A stretch of DNA of 64,000 nucleotides, from assembly GCF_021917145.1 (NCBI RefSeq), contig NC_061061.1, positions 12,067,448 through 12,131,447 of the forward strand. Reading direction: 5' to 3'. The DNA comes from Hypomesus transpacificus (Eukaryota; Chordata; Actinopteri; Osmeriformes; Osmeridae). The notes under the pieces are model-generated. The model was given only the letters and a program-made list of their open reading frames with translations, was not told the DNA's origin and did no database searches. How positions within the stretch are numbered: position 1 is the stretch's first letter; each line of letters starts with the position of its first letter. This document shows positions 1 through 13,137 of the stretch, piece by piece. Made by a program: the position numbers and the translations under genes.

Positions 1-85
1 CTTGCCATGTGTATGTTTGTGCCTGTGCATGTGTGTGCGTGCATGTCAGGCATGACTTTTGTCTGTGTGGCGCACATGTAAGTAC

Positions 86-2031
86 ATGTAAGTAGGTGGT
101 GAAGTGAGGGTTGGTGTCCAGTTCTCTTCGCGTGAACTCCAAAGTGCTCTCCTCTTTCCAGCAGTATTGTAGATACGAGGAGAAGCGCTCGCGGAACTGG
201 CATTGGAGGGAAGAGTATGGAAGAAAGAAGGGATTATTGAACACTAGCTGTACCCTTGGATTTGGCCAAGGCTGTGTATGTCACATGATCATGCATTCCT
301 ACCAACTGAATTGAGTTTGTACCTGCAGGCAACCTGCCTCTAACCTCAAAGGGTCAAAGGGCTTCCCTGTCTGTCGGACTTCCCTCAACATGGGATACAT
401 CACTTCCTGCCAAAACTGCCTGTGTGCACCGAGGATGGAGGGGAGGTTGGAGAAGAGCAGTTCAGATGTGACCTGAGAGAAACCAAGATGTTGTCAGTTT
501 GATAAGGTTTTTGTAACTGACAGAGGCCAACTGCTCACTCCCCCGCACGGTGAGACCTTTCCACCTATTCAGCAGAAAAACTTCAAAACTGTCGTGCTCT
601 ATGTTCCGTCAGTTAGAGAAACGGATGTTTTCAGTGTGTTGATGTCAGCCATTGTATAAGGCTGCTGAACAGTGAACCTTGCAGTGCGCTGCACTGACAG
701 CTTCCTTGGCCTAAAGGCTATTCAGACTGACCTCTTGGAGGAAGCCATGTTGGTGCAAGTTGTTTAGAGCGGCCACCACCAACTGTCAAAAACAGGGAGG
801 GGGTTTAGAAATGACAGAAAGCCTATTAATCGCCAGATTATATGATTATTTAAACAGTATATACAGAGATTTTTTTTACTGTAGTTGTGGTTTTCAGAAT
901 ATACTTTCCCGTGTGGTTTTATTGTTCATATCGAGCAAAACATGTTCGAGTTTTGTTACGACATTGAGAGCACAAATGTCGGGTGGGATGTCTCAATCTT
1001 ACGTCTGTGACGATGGTAAGCTTGTTGATGTAGGTGAGCTCAGTGTGGACAAACTCCCATAGCGCCTCCTGCTGGTGTTTCTGCGTCTTACACATCGTCT
1101 GAAAAGGAGGAGAGAGATATATCGCATATAGTGTGACACAGAGAGAAAGAGAGGGTGGGAGATCAAAGGAGAAAGAGAGAAGCAAAAACAGAAGTGGAAG
1201 GAGTGAGTGAGAGAGAGACGAGTTCCAGAGAACTGTTAGAGTCAGGGTGTGGCTCACACCTATGTATTGTTCTGACTCACTATGTTTTTTCGCATGGTAA
1301 ATTACCGTGTGAGAGCGCACTATTTCTGTCCAGCTGTTCTCGAGGGTGGATCCCTCGCCCTCCTCCCCCCAGTTCCACCTAAGGCACTGGGGCACAGGGA
1401 AGATTTCCAGGAGCTGCTTCAACACGTCCAGCTGACCCCGTTCCTGAGGGGGAGGTACAAAGTTTGAATCAAACCATTATCATGTATCACGCTAGTCTAG
1501 TTACATTCTGCTCTGTCGGGTGCGCGCGTCCATCAACATTCGCATGTGCAGACGGAGGATTGCGTCGGAGTCAAGTACCTCAGGCGATGAGCACTTCTCT
1601 GGCGCTCCCTGGTTAAACAGAACCTGTTTCAGTGCTGTTCGCGGTTTTACACATGGAGACGATCCCTTGCTCATTGTGGCATAGTCTGTTACAACTTTCT
1701 GCAGGGTTCTTCTCTAAAAGAAAACATAAATCAGTGGCTCTTAATAGAACGCATATATATTCAAGCTTTACTTTCAACTATCACCCTAACCATCATCTAA
1801 ATGTCTCACAGGTGTCAAGGATGACATGGGGCCTGTGAGCCATGCCTGACAGTTGAAGGCAAAGTTTATTTTCCATTAGATACTAACCTGATAGTTCAAG
1901 GTGTTAAATGTGTGTGATTCTACTGCCCCCAGCTGGTTGTTCGTGGTCTCTGCAACTGTGGCCCCTCCATTTAACGAATCCCCCTCCCTCTCTCGCTCTT
2001 CCCCATCTCTCCACTGTTCCGCAGCGTCCGC
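86..2031 (-). CDS. plekhg6: Pleckstrin homology and RhoGEF domain-containing protein G6, 3'-truncated by window edge
   Basis: Rho-family guanine nucleotide exchange factor; family knowledge says it activates Rho GTPases at the cell cortex. Seven exons join in frame: 1924-2031, 1579-1698, 1306-1443, 1003-1098, 732-782, 323-472 and 86-196 (258 codons). The sequence shows the region before the catalytic domain (LEIFPVPQCLRWNW, SWTEIVRSH) and then the first part of the Dbl-homology domain: ALWEFVHTELTYINKL is helix alpha1, followed by ELLFSNLPSILGAHRQFW and FRERFSSYLQYC. The rest of the DH domain and the PH domain lie left of base 1. Exon 1924-2031 is the weakest: it is open, phase-compatible and flanked by CAG and GT, but is low-complexity (Glu/Arg-rich). 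The true start codon was not found. Identity rests on the DH sequence and on the neighbour tnfrsf1a, as in human 12p13. Confidence 0.8.
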
Positions 2032-3384
2032 CTGAGACAGCTCATCTCCTCCGTTGTTTACACTTTTTTTTGAAGAAAGATTTTAGAGATACAAAACCAA
2101 AAAACGCAGCGATCATTGTGGAGCCAAGCAAACGAGGAAGACATAGCGTCTGGGCACGAAGACAACAGGAAGTGCTCTATTAAAAATTTCGAGAAGGAAG
2201 AACTGAAACGGGAATCTTGAGGAAGACTAAGGAACTTATCTTTACATTAATGCATTCTAGAACAGGTTAGCTTGTGGTTTTGAAAGGTAGGCAGCTATGT
2301 AGTTATGATAATGACAATAGCAACAGCAGTGGCAGTGGCAGATGACAGTGTTTGGAAAAAGTGAATAAGTCAGTTCTCATGCTCCAAGCTCAAGATTCTT
2401 TGTAACAGGATGTAGAGTTACAAACTACCTAATTTGCACACATTCACTCACACAACACCAGTTGTCTTGGTTACCAAGAATTATTTTTTTTCTTGACACA
2501 TCCTGAGCACAACATGTTCAGTTCACGAAGAAAAAATATTTTTACTTTAAGGACAAGTGCTACAAGACACATGTTGAACACAAACACACACACACTGTAT
2601 TCAGTTATAAACCTAAAAACAAAATCGAAGTGTTTTGACACCGCACAAAACACCCCAGTAATCCAAGTGCCCTCATAACAAATAGACTACACATCACACT
2701 CAAATGTTTTACATTCAGATGATATTCAGGACACTAGGTACTAAAGTATCTTCACTAACACGTGTTGCTGTGTGTGAGGTATTACAGAAGGTCCACAGAC
2801 AGAAGCTGTTTGCAGTTCAGGGGGCCGTGTTCACCAAACAACAAGCACACCAGGTTCCCCGTCACCATAAACAACGACCGCTCTTAAATCAGTATACCGA
2901 CCGTGAAACATTAAGCAAACATGAGCCCTGCCTTGCATTTAAATAAATCTGTCTGACCCAATCCAGCAAGCAGAAATCACAGTGATAACAACTTCTGTGA
3001 CAGGAATCACCAGAACATCGTTCACGCACCTGAGCTTCTTTAAATCCATCTTGATTCACACAATCATCATCTCAGTCATCTTTGGTTTCTACTGTTTCAC
3101 CTTCTCTGAGTATGTTGCTCTTTGCCTCTGTGCCTGTTCTCATTCCTCCCTACCAACCTTTCTCTCGCCTGCACCTTTGCGCCTTATGACTCACCTGACA
3201 AGAAAAACTGGATTCCACAGACAATAGATCTATATTTGGGACTGGCTAATGTGTTTAAAGTCACATATTCACAGGAAGAGGTGGTGACTGATACAGACAT
3301 GGCTCCTTTTGTTTCTGTTACTTTGGATGAAAACCAAATAAATGAATGAAAGGAGAATGTTTACATAGTAAACTGACCCAAAAA

Positions 3385-3570
3385 GTCATTTACATTTAGC
3401 AGATGCTCTTATCCAGAGCGACTAACAGTAAGTAGAGGGACATTCCCCCCGAGACAAGTAGGGTGAAGTGCCTTGCCCAAGGACACAACGTAATTTGGCA
3501 CAGTGGGGAATCGATCCGGTAACCTTCTGATTACTAGCCAGACTCCCTCACCACTCAGCCATCTGACTCC
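3385..3570 (-). mobile_element. tRNA-derived SINE, near full length
   Basis: Read on the minus strand, it begins with a tRNA-like head: an A-box-like GGCTGAGTGGTGAGGG followed by a B-box-like GGATCGATTCC. Next come a body (TTGGGCAAGGCACTTCACCC) and an L2-LINE-like tail with CTCTGGATAAGAGCATCTGC. The same unit recurs at least six more times in the window. Confidence 0.8.
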
Positions 3571-4099
3571 ATCTTTTGGGAGCAATGCCAGTGCCAATGC
3601 CCTGTTGTTGCCAACATCTGGAGATACCCCCTCCTGAGATCTAAACTCATCCATACACTGCGTCAACTGTGTGTGTGTGTAGTCTTGTGTGTGTGCAGAT
3701 TTTTGTTTCTGTGTATGTGTAGTCTTGGTGGCTAGTGAAAGTCACATGACGACCAGAGAAACGCACACATCTGAAGAAATTAAAAGAAGTGATTACAAGA
3801 CAGACAGACAGTGCCAGACTGACATGACACTGAAGGCCAGCCAGCCAATAAGAAGCAGGCAGCAAAACAAACACACAGACAGACAACGGAAGAGAACGGG
3901 AAAATGACGTCATGATGAAAACAGTGCGAAAGGAAAAGACTGATGGCTCCGACGGCGAGGAATGTGGAACGACGACAAAGCCTGAGGTTAGACACGCCAT
4001 CACTCACTCATGTGTTTATGAGTGAGTGACCCACACACACACACACACACACTATGCAGATATCATGAGACAGAGGCAGCATTATTTATAGTTGTGATG

Positions 4100-4105
4100 T
4101 TTATT
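4100..4105 (-). terminator. Candidate tnfrsf1a polyadenylation signal
   Basis: TTTATT on the plus strand is AATAAA on the minus strand, about 810 bases after the tnfrsf1a stop codon. Position only; transcript data would be decisive. Confidence 0.35.
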
Positions 4106-4916
4106 CCTATCCACTGGCACATAGGAAATTAATTCATAAAAACCATTGCCGACAGCTTTGAGCCACCTACCTATCTACATATGGATATTGGAATGTGATT
4201 AAGTGTAAACAATTTGATCAATCACAGAGCACTAACAGCAGGATATATACTACTGAACAGAATATAAAATAAAATATAAAAATGACAAGATACTATATGG
4301 TCCTATGAAGGCTGAATAAGATACTGAGCAGAAATAAACAAACATAACTTTGACAGCAAGCTGTGGTAGCATAAAATGTGCATTACAAGTATGTGTTAGT
4401 GTGATTTACAAGACACAATTACACACCAAGATGAAAATCACCCTAGATTCCATCACAATGCCCTCATCCCAACAAAACAATTAAGAATTGAAGCTAAGAC
4501 AAGCCTATCCATCAAGTCTAACCACAAAACATTACTGGAACTTGGTTCAATGGGTAAGACAAAGGGTAAAGCAATGACAATACAGATGTTAGAACGTTTT
4601 GGCATAGACATTATGACATCATGATACGCATCCTCTAGCTTAATCCGAAGCCCCTCATCAATAACGCTCTCATAAAAACCTTTCTCTGAATTAACTGAGT
4701 GCAACTGAATATTACTACAACTACAGAAGCACTTCACATCCCACATCTGTATTAAGGTGAAGGGTGAAAGGGTTTGATTTACGTTCCCAGTTCGAGCACC
4801 ATGTTAGTGTGTGTGTATATGTGTGTTTCTGTGCACAGTAGTATGTACATGTATGCTTGTGTGTGTGTGTGAGCGTGCGTGTGAATGTGTGTGTGTGTGT
4901 GAATGTTTGTGTGTGT

Positions 4917-7908
4917 CTACTGAACCCTGAACTTTTCCTCCAGCTCCTCAGCCACCCCGCCCAGGTCCATCCCCCTCAGATTTTCCAGCAGGTCCTGCAG
5001 TAAAGCGCGTGGCAGAACCCCTGGCCCCGCCCCTCCCCTGGCCCCGCCCCTGGCCCCGCCCTCGGCCCACAGCTTTAACATCTGGTAGTTGGCCTCCTGG
5101 ACCGAGCGGTAATCCACCTCGGCCCTCTCGATGTCCCTCTCGCTCACACCCAGAGATCGCACCAGCTGTTTCACATGTCGCACAGACACCAGGTCCAGCA
5201 CTGAGTAGATCACCTTCTGAACTGGAGGGGGAGAAAGGTAGGGGGAGAGATACAGGAGAGAAGAGAGATGGATGAGCGATAAAGGGTGGATGGATGAAAG
5301 AAAGGGGGATGGATGGATGGATGGATGAGGGTTCATTCCACAAATACATTTCACCATTTCCTCAAAAGCAAGGCAAACAAACAGTTACTCACTTCACACA
5401 CCCATCACACACACACACACTTCACTTACTCTTGATCTCCTTGGGAACACAGTCAGGTAGGTCTGACTCACACTGGGTTGGTACAGCCAGGTTCTGCTTC
5501 TCTGGACATTCAGAGTCGGTGATCAATTTCTGCACACAGACAGGAACAACATACAAATTCAGCCCTTCATACAGTAGTTTATATATACTGTTTATATATA
5601 TTATTATTTTTGGTCTTCTGTATTTGTGCGGCAGTATAAAAGTGTTTGAAAACATTTGTTTAGTCATTTCATTATTTCATAAAATGTCTTTGCTTTACTT
5701 TAAATTTTCGAATTATTAATTAAAATGTTTAACATCAAAATATACAAAATCTAATATAAACTGTATTGGTCAGCCTTACTTTTGTGGATTTCTGAGATTC
5801 CTGAGATGTAGGCTCTGAGAAAGAGGCGGAACCATCGATCCTTAATCTAATTTTCCTTTTCACACTCTTTTTGGTTGCTAGGTAGGTTACGAGACTTATG
5901 ACCCCAAGCAGGGCGACGAAGCACGCAACCACTACGGGCAGCACAACATCAACATTCTCCGGAGCTGGGTGGGGAAGCAGAGAGGAACATATTGAAGTGA
6001 CTGGTGAAACTGAACTGTACGTTGACATGGCATCGACATTTTTTCTTCTTCCATTTTGATTACAATCATTGAAATCTGCGGATGTCATGAGGGCAGGAAT
6101 CCACAACTGATAGGCACTCCTACAGAAGTATGAGCAGCCTGTTCAAGGATACCAAGGTGCTGAAAAGGTTATTAAGTGACCCTTCCTGAGAGGAAAAGAG
6201 TGTTTCTCACCAAAAGCAATCAAAAGGCGAATACTGTTGCCATGGCAGAGGAAAGTGTAGTGTTTTTAACCTGAACAGACTCACGTTTTAGGGTTTCCAG
6301 TTCTTCGGGAGGAGAATCTGGGCCACAAAGGAATTGACACCTGGGGGACCTACAGCTGAGGAAACCGGAAATGTTTTGAGGAGGAAATGATTCACAATTG
6401 AGAGCCTGTTTCTGAAAAAGTGATAATCATGAATAGTCGTGTCATCAAACACTGGTGAAAAGTATTAAATAATGGTTAACAATCTAACCTGGGCCAGAAG
6501 AACTACAAAGAGTGCAAATGTGTTGTCTTAAAGCAAATTTCCAATGACATAGTATCTGTCCAGAACCAGGGTTGTTAGGTCAGTAAAAATGGAATAAACT
6601 GAAAAACTGAAACAGCTGACAACTGCTGTTCTTTAAATACAAAAAGGTTTGTTAGTTTTCCTGACTCTAAAGGACGGAGCAGGTTTTCTTGATTAGGGAC
6701 ACAAAAACCAAACAACAAAAAACTCCAACAAGTTGCAGTCTCCTCACATATACTCACTTCTTACACTCCAGGCATTCGTGTGTCAGGGAGTCGATGTGGT
6801 TTCTGTAGTAACCGTTGACACAGCGACACTCCCTGTTCTTGTATATACTGCATGGTGACGCCTCTTCCTCAAAATTTGAAGCTAAATAAGAGAAGGGGGC
6901 AGTCAAAGAACTTGCATTACATTTAGTTATTTAGCAGACGATCTTATCCAGAGCGACTTACAGTAAGTACAGGGACATTCCCCCCGAGGCAAGTAGGGTG
7001 AAGTGCCTTGCCCAAGGACGCAACGTCATTTGGCACGGCCAAAAATCAAACCGGCAACCTTCTGATTAATAGCCCTATTCCCTAACCGCTCAGCCATCTG
7101 ACTCCCCTTGTAGTGGAAACACAAAAAAAGGAATCTCCCAGTCGCTCCCCCCAGCGGTGAAAGTGATAGGTGACAGATCACTGTGATGATAGATACCTCT
7201 GCAGTCTCTGCAGCGTATGCAGTTGCGAGCAGTATTGCTCTTGTCCATGAAGGTACCATTTCTACACTGCTTGCATGAGGTCGTCTTGTCCCTCTCAGGA
7301 CAGTCCTTCACCAATCTGAACCCTGGAAAACAAAGTCAAGTTCAATGAACAGCAACAGATGGGCCTTGTCACTGTGTGCCTTCACCATTTATAGCTATGT
7401 CGTTATTGAGCATTTCTGTTTCATGCAGTGTGGTGGAGCAGTATATAGCATGTTTCTGTTTCATACAGTGTAGTGGAGCAGTATATAGCATGTTTCTGTT
7501 TCATGCAGTGTGGTGGAGCAGTATATAGCATGTTTCTGTTTCATACAGTGTAGTGGAGCAGTACATAGCATGTTTCTGTGTGTGGATGTGTGTGATGTAG
7601 ATCAGATGGCCAGCAGCTCTTTACCTGGATGGCATTTTCCACAGCAGACTCCATCTTCGCTGATATATTCCCCAATCAGGCATTCATCCAGGTTGGACGT
7701 TGCTGGTGCAGACAAGGCGGGGGCCAGCACGCACTGCATCATGGGACATGCAAAAACATACACACATTTCTTTTTAAGTACTTTATTTTTTTTACATACT
7801 TTTAAATTAAACGTCACGTCCTGTCACTTTTCTTTTTCTCACCAGCAAAAGCAGAATGTAGACCGGTAGCTTTTTCTTGCATTTGCCTCTCAAGACTGCA
7901 GCTTCCAT
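4917..7908 (-). CDS. tnfrsf1a: TNF receptor superfamily member 1A (TNFR1), death-domain receptor
   Basis: Cell-surface receptor for TNF; its death domain recruits TRADD-type adaptors for NF-kB or cell-death signalling (family knowledge). Eight coding exons: 7843-7908, 7625-7733, 7197-7322, 6758-6881, 6285-6355, 5780-5964, 5430-5529 and 4917-5221, giving 361 aa with all phases consistent. The start was chosen because the ATG at 7908 opens a basic stretch and a Leu-rich hydrophobic segment (signal peptide) that continues into exon 2. Residues ~37-160 are Cys-rich repeats (CCGKCHPG, SCKQCRNGTF, CIRCRDC, ECRCVNGYY, CLECKNC). A transmembrane helix lies at ~171-195 (VVLPVVVACFVALLGVISLV) and the death domain at ~262-361 (SVRHVKQLVRSLGVSERDIE to the stop). 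The death domain has a GGARGGARGGA insertion after WAE. The gene is divergent from cd27, 2.7 kb away. Confidence 0.93.
6915..7106 (-). mobile_element. tRNA-derived SINE inside tnfrsf1a intron 3
   Basis: Same family and orientation as the copy at 3385-3570: tail near 6930-6980, body near 7000-7020, and tRNA-like head ending GGCTGAGCGGTTAGGG (minus strand) at ~7080-7106. It ends about 90 bases downstream of the exon 7197-7322 donor. Confidence 0.8.
7410..7585. repeat. 40-bp tandem repeat, about 4 copies, in tnfrsf1a intron 2
   Basis: The unit GTATATAGCATGTTTCTGTT plus 20 further bases (ending GTGGAGCA) repeats with an exact 40-bp period; copies differ at a few positions (CATGC or CATAC, TGTGG or TGTAG). 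Confidence 0.85.
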
Positions 7909-9152
7909 ACTGTAAGGTTGTTCTCAGGGTAACGCCATAACTTAACTACTACAGAAGTAGGGATTAAAGTGCAACTGTCACACAGAGTAAACCATAGCTC
8001 AATACACTCATCTATTTCATCCAATATTGTGACTGCCACTTATTATTTATAAAAGCATGACAATCTTCAATGTTTCATGTAAAATACCAGCTAGAGTCCT
8101 TTAGTCATTTAGGTGGGTTTAAAATACGCTATGAGCTTGCGAAATATCTTCACTTCCTCTGTGAGCAGAATATTGCGCAGTTGAAATTCTATAAAACACT
8201 TATCCTGTTTCTTTCAGATTTAGTCTAATCAATAACATTTATTGAAACATGATAGGATTCGATTACTCGAAAAGCAAAAAAACCTGAAAAATAAGATACC
8301 AATTTTTAGTTTCGATTCATACACCCACTTCGCATTTTGACTCAGAATCCCGATATGAATCTACCACTTTCCCACAATGACAAGTGAAGAGTTACCGTCA
8401 TCTTATCTTACCTTGCAAAGAAATTAGTTCCGGTCAAGTCTCTAAAATTACAATATATGTTCATTTAGATCTGTTCATTTCTTTCAAGACGCGAAGCATT
8501 CAGTTCCTTAAAGAGAGTGGGGTAGGCGGACTCAAACGGGAAACTAGGCTCGTGATGCATCATACACAGGCTATTGCTCCACACTTCCAGGGCAAGCCAG
8601 GCATTGAACGATGGGACAGCGATGGTTGATTGTGTTGAAAGGTTCAAGCTGTCGCCATGCGTGTTTGACATCCGTGAACTAATCAGAGCCCCCTTGAATA
8701 ATAGTCCATAAACTTATTTTTGAGAGATTTTGTGGAAATTGAATCTTTACTTTCGTGTATATACAATGAAAGTATTGTACTCCTAACCTCTTTGGTATTA
8801 TCCACATTATTTGCTAACGCAGTAAAAATGAACTGGGCTCATCAACACAAGGGATAGTAAGGAAAGACGAGAATATAAGAGAGGGCTCCAGGATTGCGCG
8901 AAATGATTTATACAGTTATTGTCTATCCAATCAACATGCCAGGTCAGAGGTCATGGTATAACACATAAAAAACAACAAAAAACTATGATGATTCCTGTGT
9001 GTATGTCCATACACTACAGAATCCATGGGAAGTAAATAGTAAAATGCTTCCGGCGTTGTGCCGTCGTCTCATGTGACTGCTGCTTAGCAGAGCAGTTACA
9101 AGTACTTCCTACAGAAACCGCATCCTTTTCCACGCTTCGAGGCTCTAACTAG

Positions 9153-9256
<104 letters not shown>

Positions 9257-9919
9257 CCAAGGAATGTTGGATTTTTTTCGTTTTAACGTTTAAGTGCCTA
9301 ACAGGCTACGAATTCTGTAAAGAAACATCATCACAGATAACTTGGATCAGGTATTAGAATATGTTCTCTTTATGAGTAGCCTATCGCTTGCAGAGCCACG
9401 AGAGGCGTGAGATGAGAGAAGGTGGTCTTATTGGTGCTTAGTGTGCGATGACACTTCAATTCTTTGAAGGTTATGTTGCCAGGCTTCTTTGAAAATGAAG
9501 TTGGGGAAGAGTTAATCACAATCATGACAGACGAGCAAACTAGCGGTGATGAGTATTTTCAGCCACACACGCGCACCAAACTGTACATACTGATCTTTTA
9601 CTAATATAAAGCAAAGCCACAAACACAAAAATACACACACACACACACACACACACTGAAACACACGCACACACATGCACACACATAGGTTATCCACATA
9701 CGTTGCATAGACACATATATTCACATAACCTATATTAAGCATTTTCTCAAAACAGAAAATCCTGTCAAAGAATGGCTTCTTTGAAGTGTAACTCAGATCC
9801 AGACACAGCTGATTTGACTATCTGAGTCAGCTTACTGTAATAGAAAAAAGAACCAGATCAGAATGAATATGTTGTGGTATGTTAGTAAAATTGTCATGGC
9901 AGAGAGAGAAGTGACAGAA

Positions 9920-9922
<3 letters not shown>

Positions 9923-10008
<86 letters not shown>
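9923..10008. repeat. (AG)n microsatellite
   Basis: Almost pure AG run with one GGG interruption near 9997. Open frames read across it (Ser-Leu repeats) are artefacts. Confidence 0.95.
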
Positions 10009-10009
<1 letters not shown>

Positions 10010-10630
10010 AGTATTGACAGACACAAAAGAGTGTCAGTAGATTTGTTTTGAAAGCAAAAAAGAAAAGTAGGTTTTTGATGAAACGAGAGCAAAGCACTGA
10101 CAGAAGTGGAAAGAGAGGAGGGAGGAAAAGAGCGACCGATAGAACGTGCGCTGGGGGGCTCGAGCCGCCGATCGTCATCACACAGATCAAGATGTGAAAG
10201 ATGAGGCCAGGTTCTAATGACTCATCCTTTGACATTTTATGAATAATCCCTGACACAATCTGATCAGCCGCTCAGTCTCACTCAGAGGGGTCTCGGGTCA
10301 CATCTCTCTCTTTCTCACGTTCATACTGCGCTACGGTAAGACACTTTCTCTTGGTTTTTCGCTCTAGCGCTGTATCTAAGACGTAAAGGTGTTGAACTGG
10401 GCCTCGATAGCGTCAGGTCATCGCTGGGACTGTGCGCTCGAGGAGACGCACGTGTCCATTTTCTTTGTACAAACTTTTGTCAGTGATGATAAGATGCTCT
10501 GCCTTTACTCTTAAGTGCCTGTGGATTTTGAACACCATCAAGTTATGTACGATAGTAATATTACAATGTTTTCATTGTTACCATAGCATCAATATTGACT
10601 GTATCCTTATACTCTTGCTTTTATTTTCAG

Positions 10631-13137
10631 ATGGAGTTATGGTGCATTAGTTTATCTGTGTTTCTGTGCCAACTGTTTGCTGTCCAATGTCTCCAGTGTT
10701 CTGGGCAACAGTATCCCTGGCCATTAGCCAATCCCACATTATGCTGTGACAAGTGTCCACCAGGTACGCATCAAGAAAATTGTGTTGTGATATTTTTCAT
10801 TTTTACTTTACCTGTAACTCATTGTTTGAAATCCATCATTTGGGTTGAACATTGTAGTTGAGAGGTTGTTTGATCAAATAGTTAGCAGGGGAACTAATAA
10901 ACACAAATAGATTATTAAGGGGTTTCCTGTACCATAACGTGTTTTTGGTAGCACCTTTTCTTATTGAGAAAGAAGTATTGTGCTTCTGTAATTGAAGAGT
11001 CTATTGTGTCCTTTGCAGGTAAATACATGGAAAAACGTTGTGTGCCATCAAAGATGCAACAAACTGTGTGTCGTTCCTGCCAAGTTCTGTTCTACACAGA
11101 AACCTACAACACTAAGCAAGCCTGTGATATCTGCACACTGTGCACAGAGGGTGAGTGTATGAGTGTGTGTGCCCTCACACACACACGCGCGTACGTGAGT
11201 GTGTCATCCGTCTATGAGTGTCTGGGTGTGACTGTGAACGATTAGCTGTGAAATGAGACAAACCAGTAAGGTTTGAATTGAGACATTGCTGTAGGTCTTT
11301 CTCAGACGTTTCCTTTGCTAACTGTCTCTCAACGATGTCTTCAGGTCATCCTCCCTTCAGAGAACAAAGCTGGTGAACAGTGTGCTGAAGGGATTTCCCC
11401 TGTCATCCAGTCATGGTGGGACACAGTCAGAGAGAGAAGGGGGGGGGGTACAGATGAACAGATACAAACTGATTAACTGACTCACCAAGCTGGGAAGTAA
11501 AGGGACCTTGCGGGCACATCAAGCACGGTTGTCTGTCAGTGGGGGATTGGGGGGAGGGCAAGGGGCTGTGCGGGTGGGTTGCAGACACGCACCTTACGTA
11601 ATAGCTGTGGTGGAAGACGACCTCGCAGTACCAGAAAAAACATCGGAAATAAATACAGATGTCACTGTGTTATTGTCAGAGACGTTATCTGCCTCAAGAG
11701 TACAAAAACAAGAGAACAAGTCATTTTTAAATGTCAGTGAGCAGAGGGAAAACACACCAGGTCAAAAAGAGAGACAGTTAAAGGGGGTTGAATCACGTAG
11801 CCACTAACTCACTGTGGAAGTTTTTATTTTGTATTTTCCTGTTGTTAATCACCTGGGATATGTATTGTGATGAACTTGTGCAACATCACACACACTCACA
11901 CATTTTATCTGTTTTTTTAACAATGTTTTTTTCTTCTTCCATAGACTTAGTGTATGAGTCCATGTGCTCGACCAGTCAGAATGCTGTATGTACCTGTCAG
12001 AAAGGACAACAGTGCAGACAAAAGCCCTGCCAAAGTTGTGATCCCGCCCCCAGCCAGCCAACAACCAATAACACATCGGCTGACACAGGTATTGAAGACC
12101 AGTTCAGCAAACACAATCATTACAACATTAGAACTACAAATATCCACTAGTGTACCAAATGCTGGGAAGGGCTACCAAGCAATAGTACAAGTCTTATCAA
12201 ACGTTCATAAGCATGAACAAATGTTATCTCAGGTTTTCTAAGCATTGAATGCATGAATACACATGCACACAAACGTACCCCCAAACATGTAACAACCCAC
12301 AGATAGATGACCAACCAATCACAACACAGAAATTAACATTTAATTGTTGAGTGACAGGCCTCTAGTTACACGTTGACACCACACCGACAGCGATAGCATC
12401 TCCGACTTCTCTGAAGGAGACATCACTGCCAGGTGGACACCATGGTAACACCCACCCTTCTCTCTCCTCGTTTTGGACCACAGTGCTCCACCTTACTGAG
12501 ACCAGTTACTCATCCACACCTGTGTCTCTTACAACACCTGGAACTGGGCTAGCCACGAAACCAAGAGAAAGTAAGGACACTACTGATTAGCGGCAACCTC
12601 TGGGGTATACGTGTACTGTGAAAGAGAAGGACAGCAACAAACTCAGCTGTAGGGCAAATACATCCTGTGGATCCGGCCGGGAATTGAACTGGCAACCTTC
12701 AGATTACTAGCCCGATTCCCTAACTGCTCAGCCACCTGACTTCACCTGACTTCACGAAATAACCATTTCTCTCTGTCTTGCCCTTTACTCTGCCTCTCTC
12801 CAAACAACAGATGACAGCAAGTGGATCCTCATTTGCGTCCTCTTGTCCTGTATGAGCTTCGGGCTCCTGCTAACTGTATGCATACAGTTGCACAAACGTG
12901 AACTACCCTGGATCCGAACTACAAACAGTCAGTATTATCCGTTTATATCTGCCTGATTGCATCGCTAAAGCGCATGTATGTCTGAGTATGTGTGGTGCGA
13001 GTGCTTACTATTTTCTTATTGATCCATCAGGGTGCTGGCTTCCGAAAAAGACGACTGTAACTCATCCAGTGGCACAGGAAGAGGAAGTACCCATGCCAAT
13101 CCAGGAAGTGCATTGGAAGACTGAGACAGAAGTCTGA
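10631..13137 (+). CDS. cd27: CD27 (TNFRSF7)-like receptor
   Basis: T/B-cell costimulatory receptor for CD70 that signals through TRAF2/5 (family knowledge). Seven coding exons: 10631-10763, 11019-11150, 11945-12088, 12391-12444, 12484-12570, 12811-12927 and 13031-13137, giving 257 aa; every junction is phase 1. The ATG lies directly after a splice acceptor, so the 5' UTR is on an upstream exon, and it opens a signal peptide (LWCISLSVFLCQLFAVQC). Cys-rich repeats follow (CCDKCPPGKYMEKRC, CRSC, CDICTLC, VCTCQKGQQC). The stalk is Thr/Ser/Pro-rich; its exon 12391-12444 is phase-neutral (54 bp) and may be optional. The transmembrane helix is at ~187-209. The short tail ends EEEVPMPIQEVHWK; the PIQE at 245-248 matches the TRAF-binding PIQED of mammalian CD27, the strongest identity evidence. 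Convergent with the ltbr-like gene. Confidence 0.88.
12671..12745 (-). mobile_element. SINE head fragment in cd27 intron 5
   Basis: Only the tRNA-like head is present: on the minus strand GGTGGCTGAGCAGTTAGGGA (A box region) and AGTTCAATTCCC (B box region). The body and tail are absent. Confidence 0.7.

Larger units (their letters stand above)
2032..4916. other. Intergenic, upstream of plekhg6 and downstream of tnfrsf1a
   Basis: No coding exon could be supported here. It should hold the 5' end of plekhg6 and the 3' UTR of tnfrsf1a. It contains one SINE (3385-3570), short CA/GT runs near 4030 and 4805-4915, and a possible polyadenylation signal at 4100-4105. Confidence 0.5.

Noticed and set aside
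1505-1578. Extension of plekhg6 exon 1579-1698 to a GTAACT donor at 1504
   Set aside because: It leaves phase 2 and breaks the next exon; the GTACTT donor at 1578 keeps phase 0.
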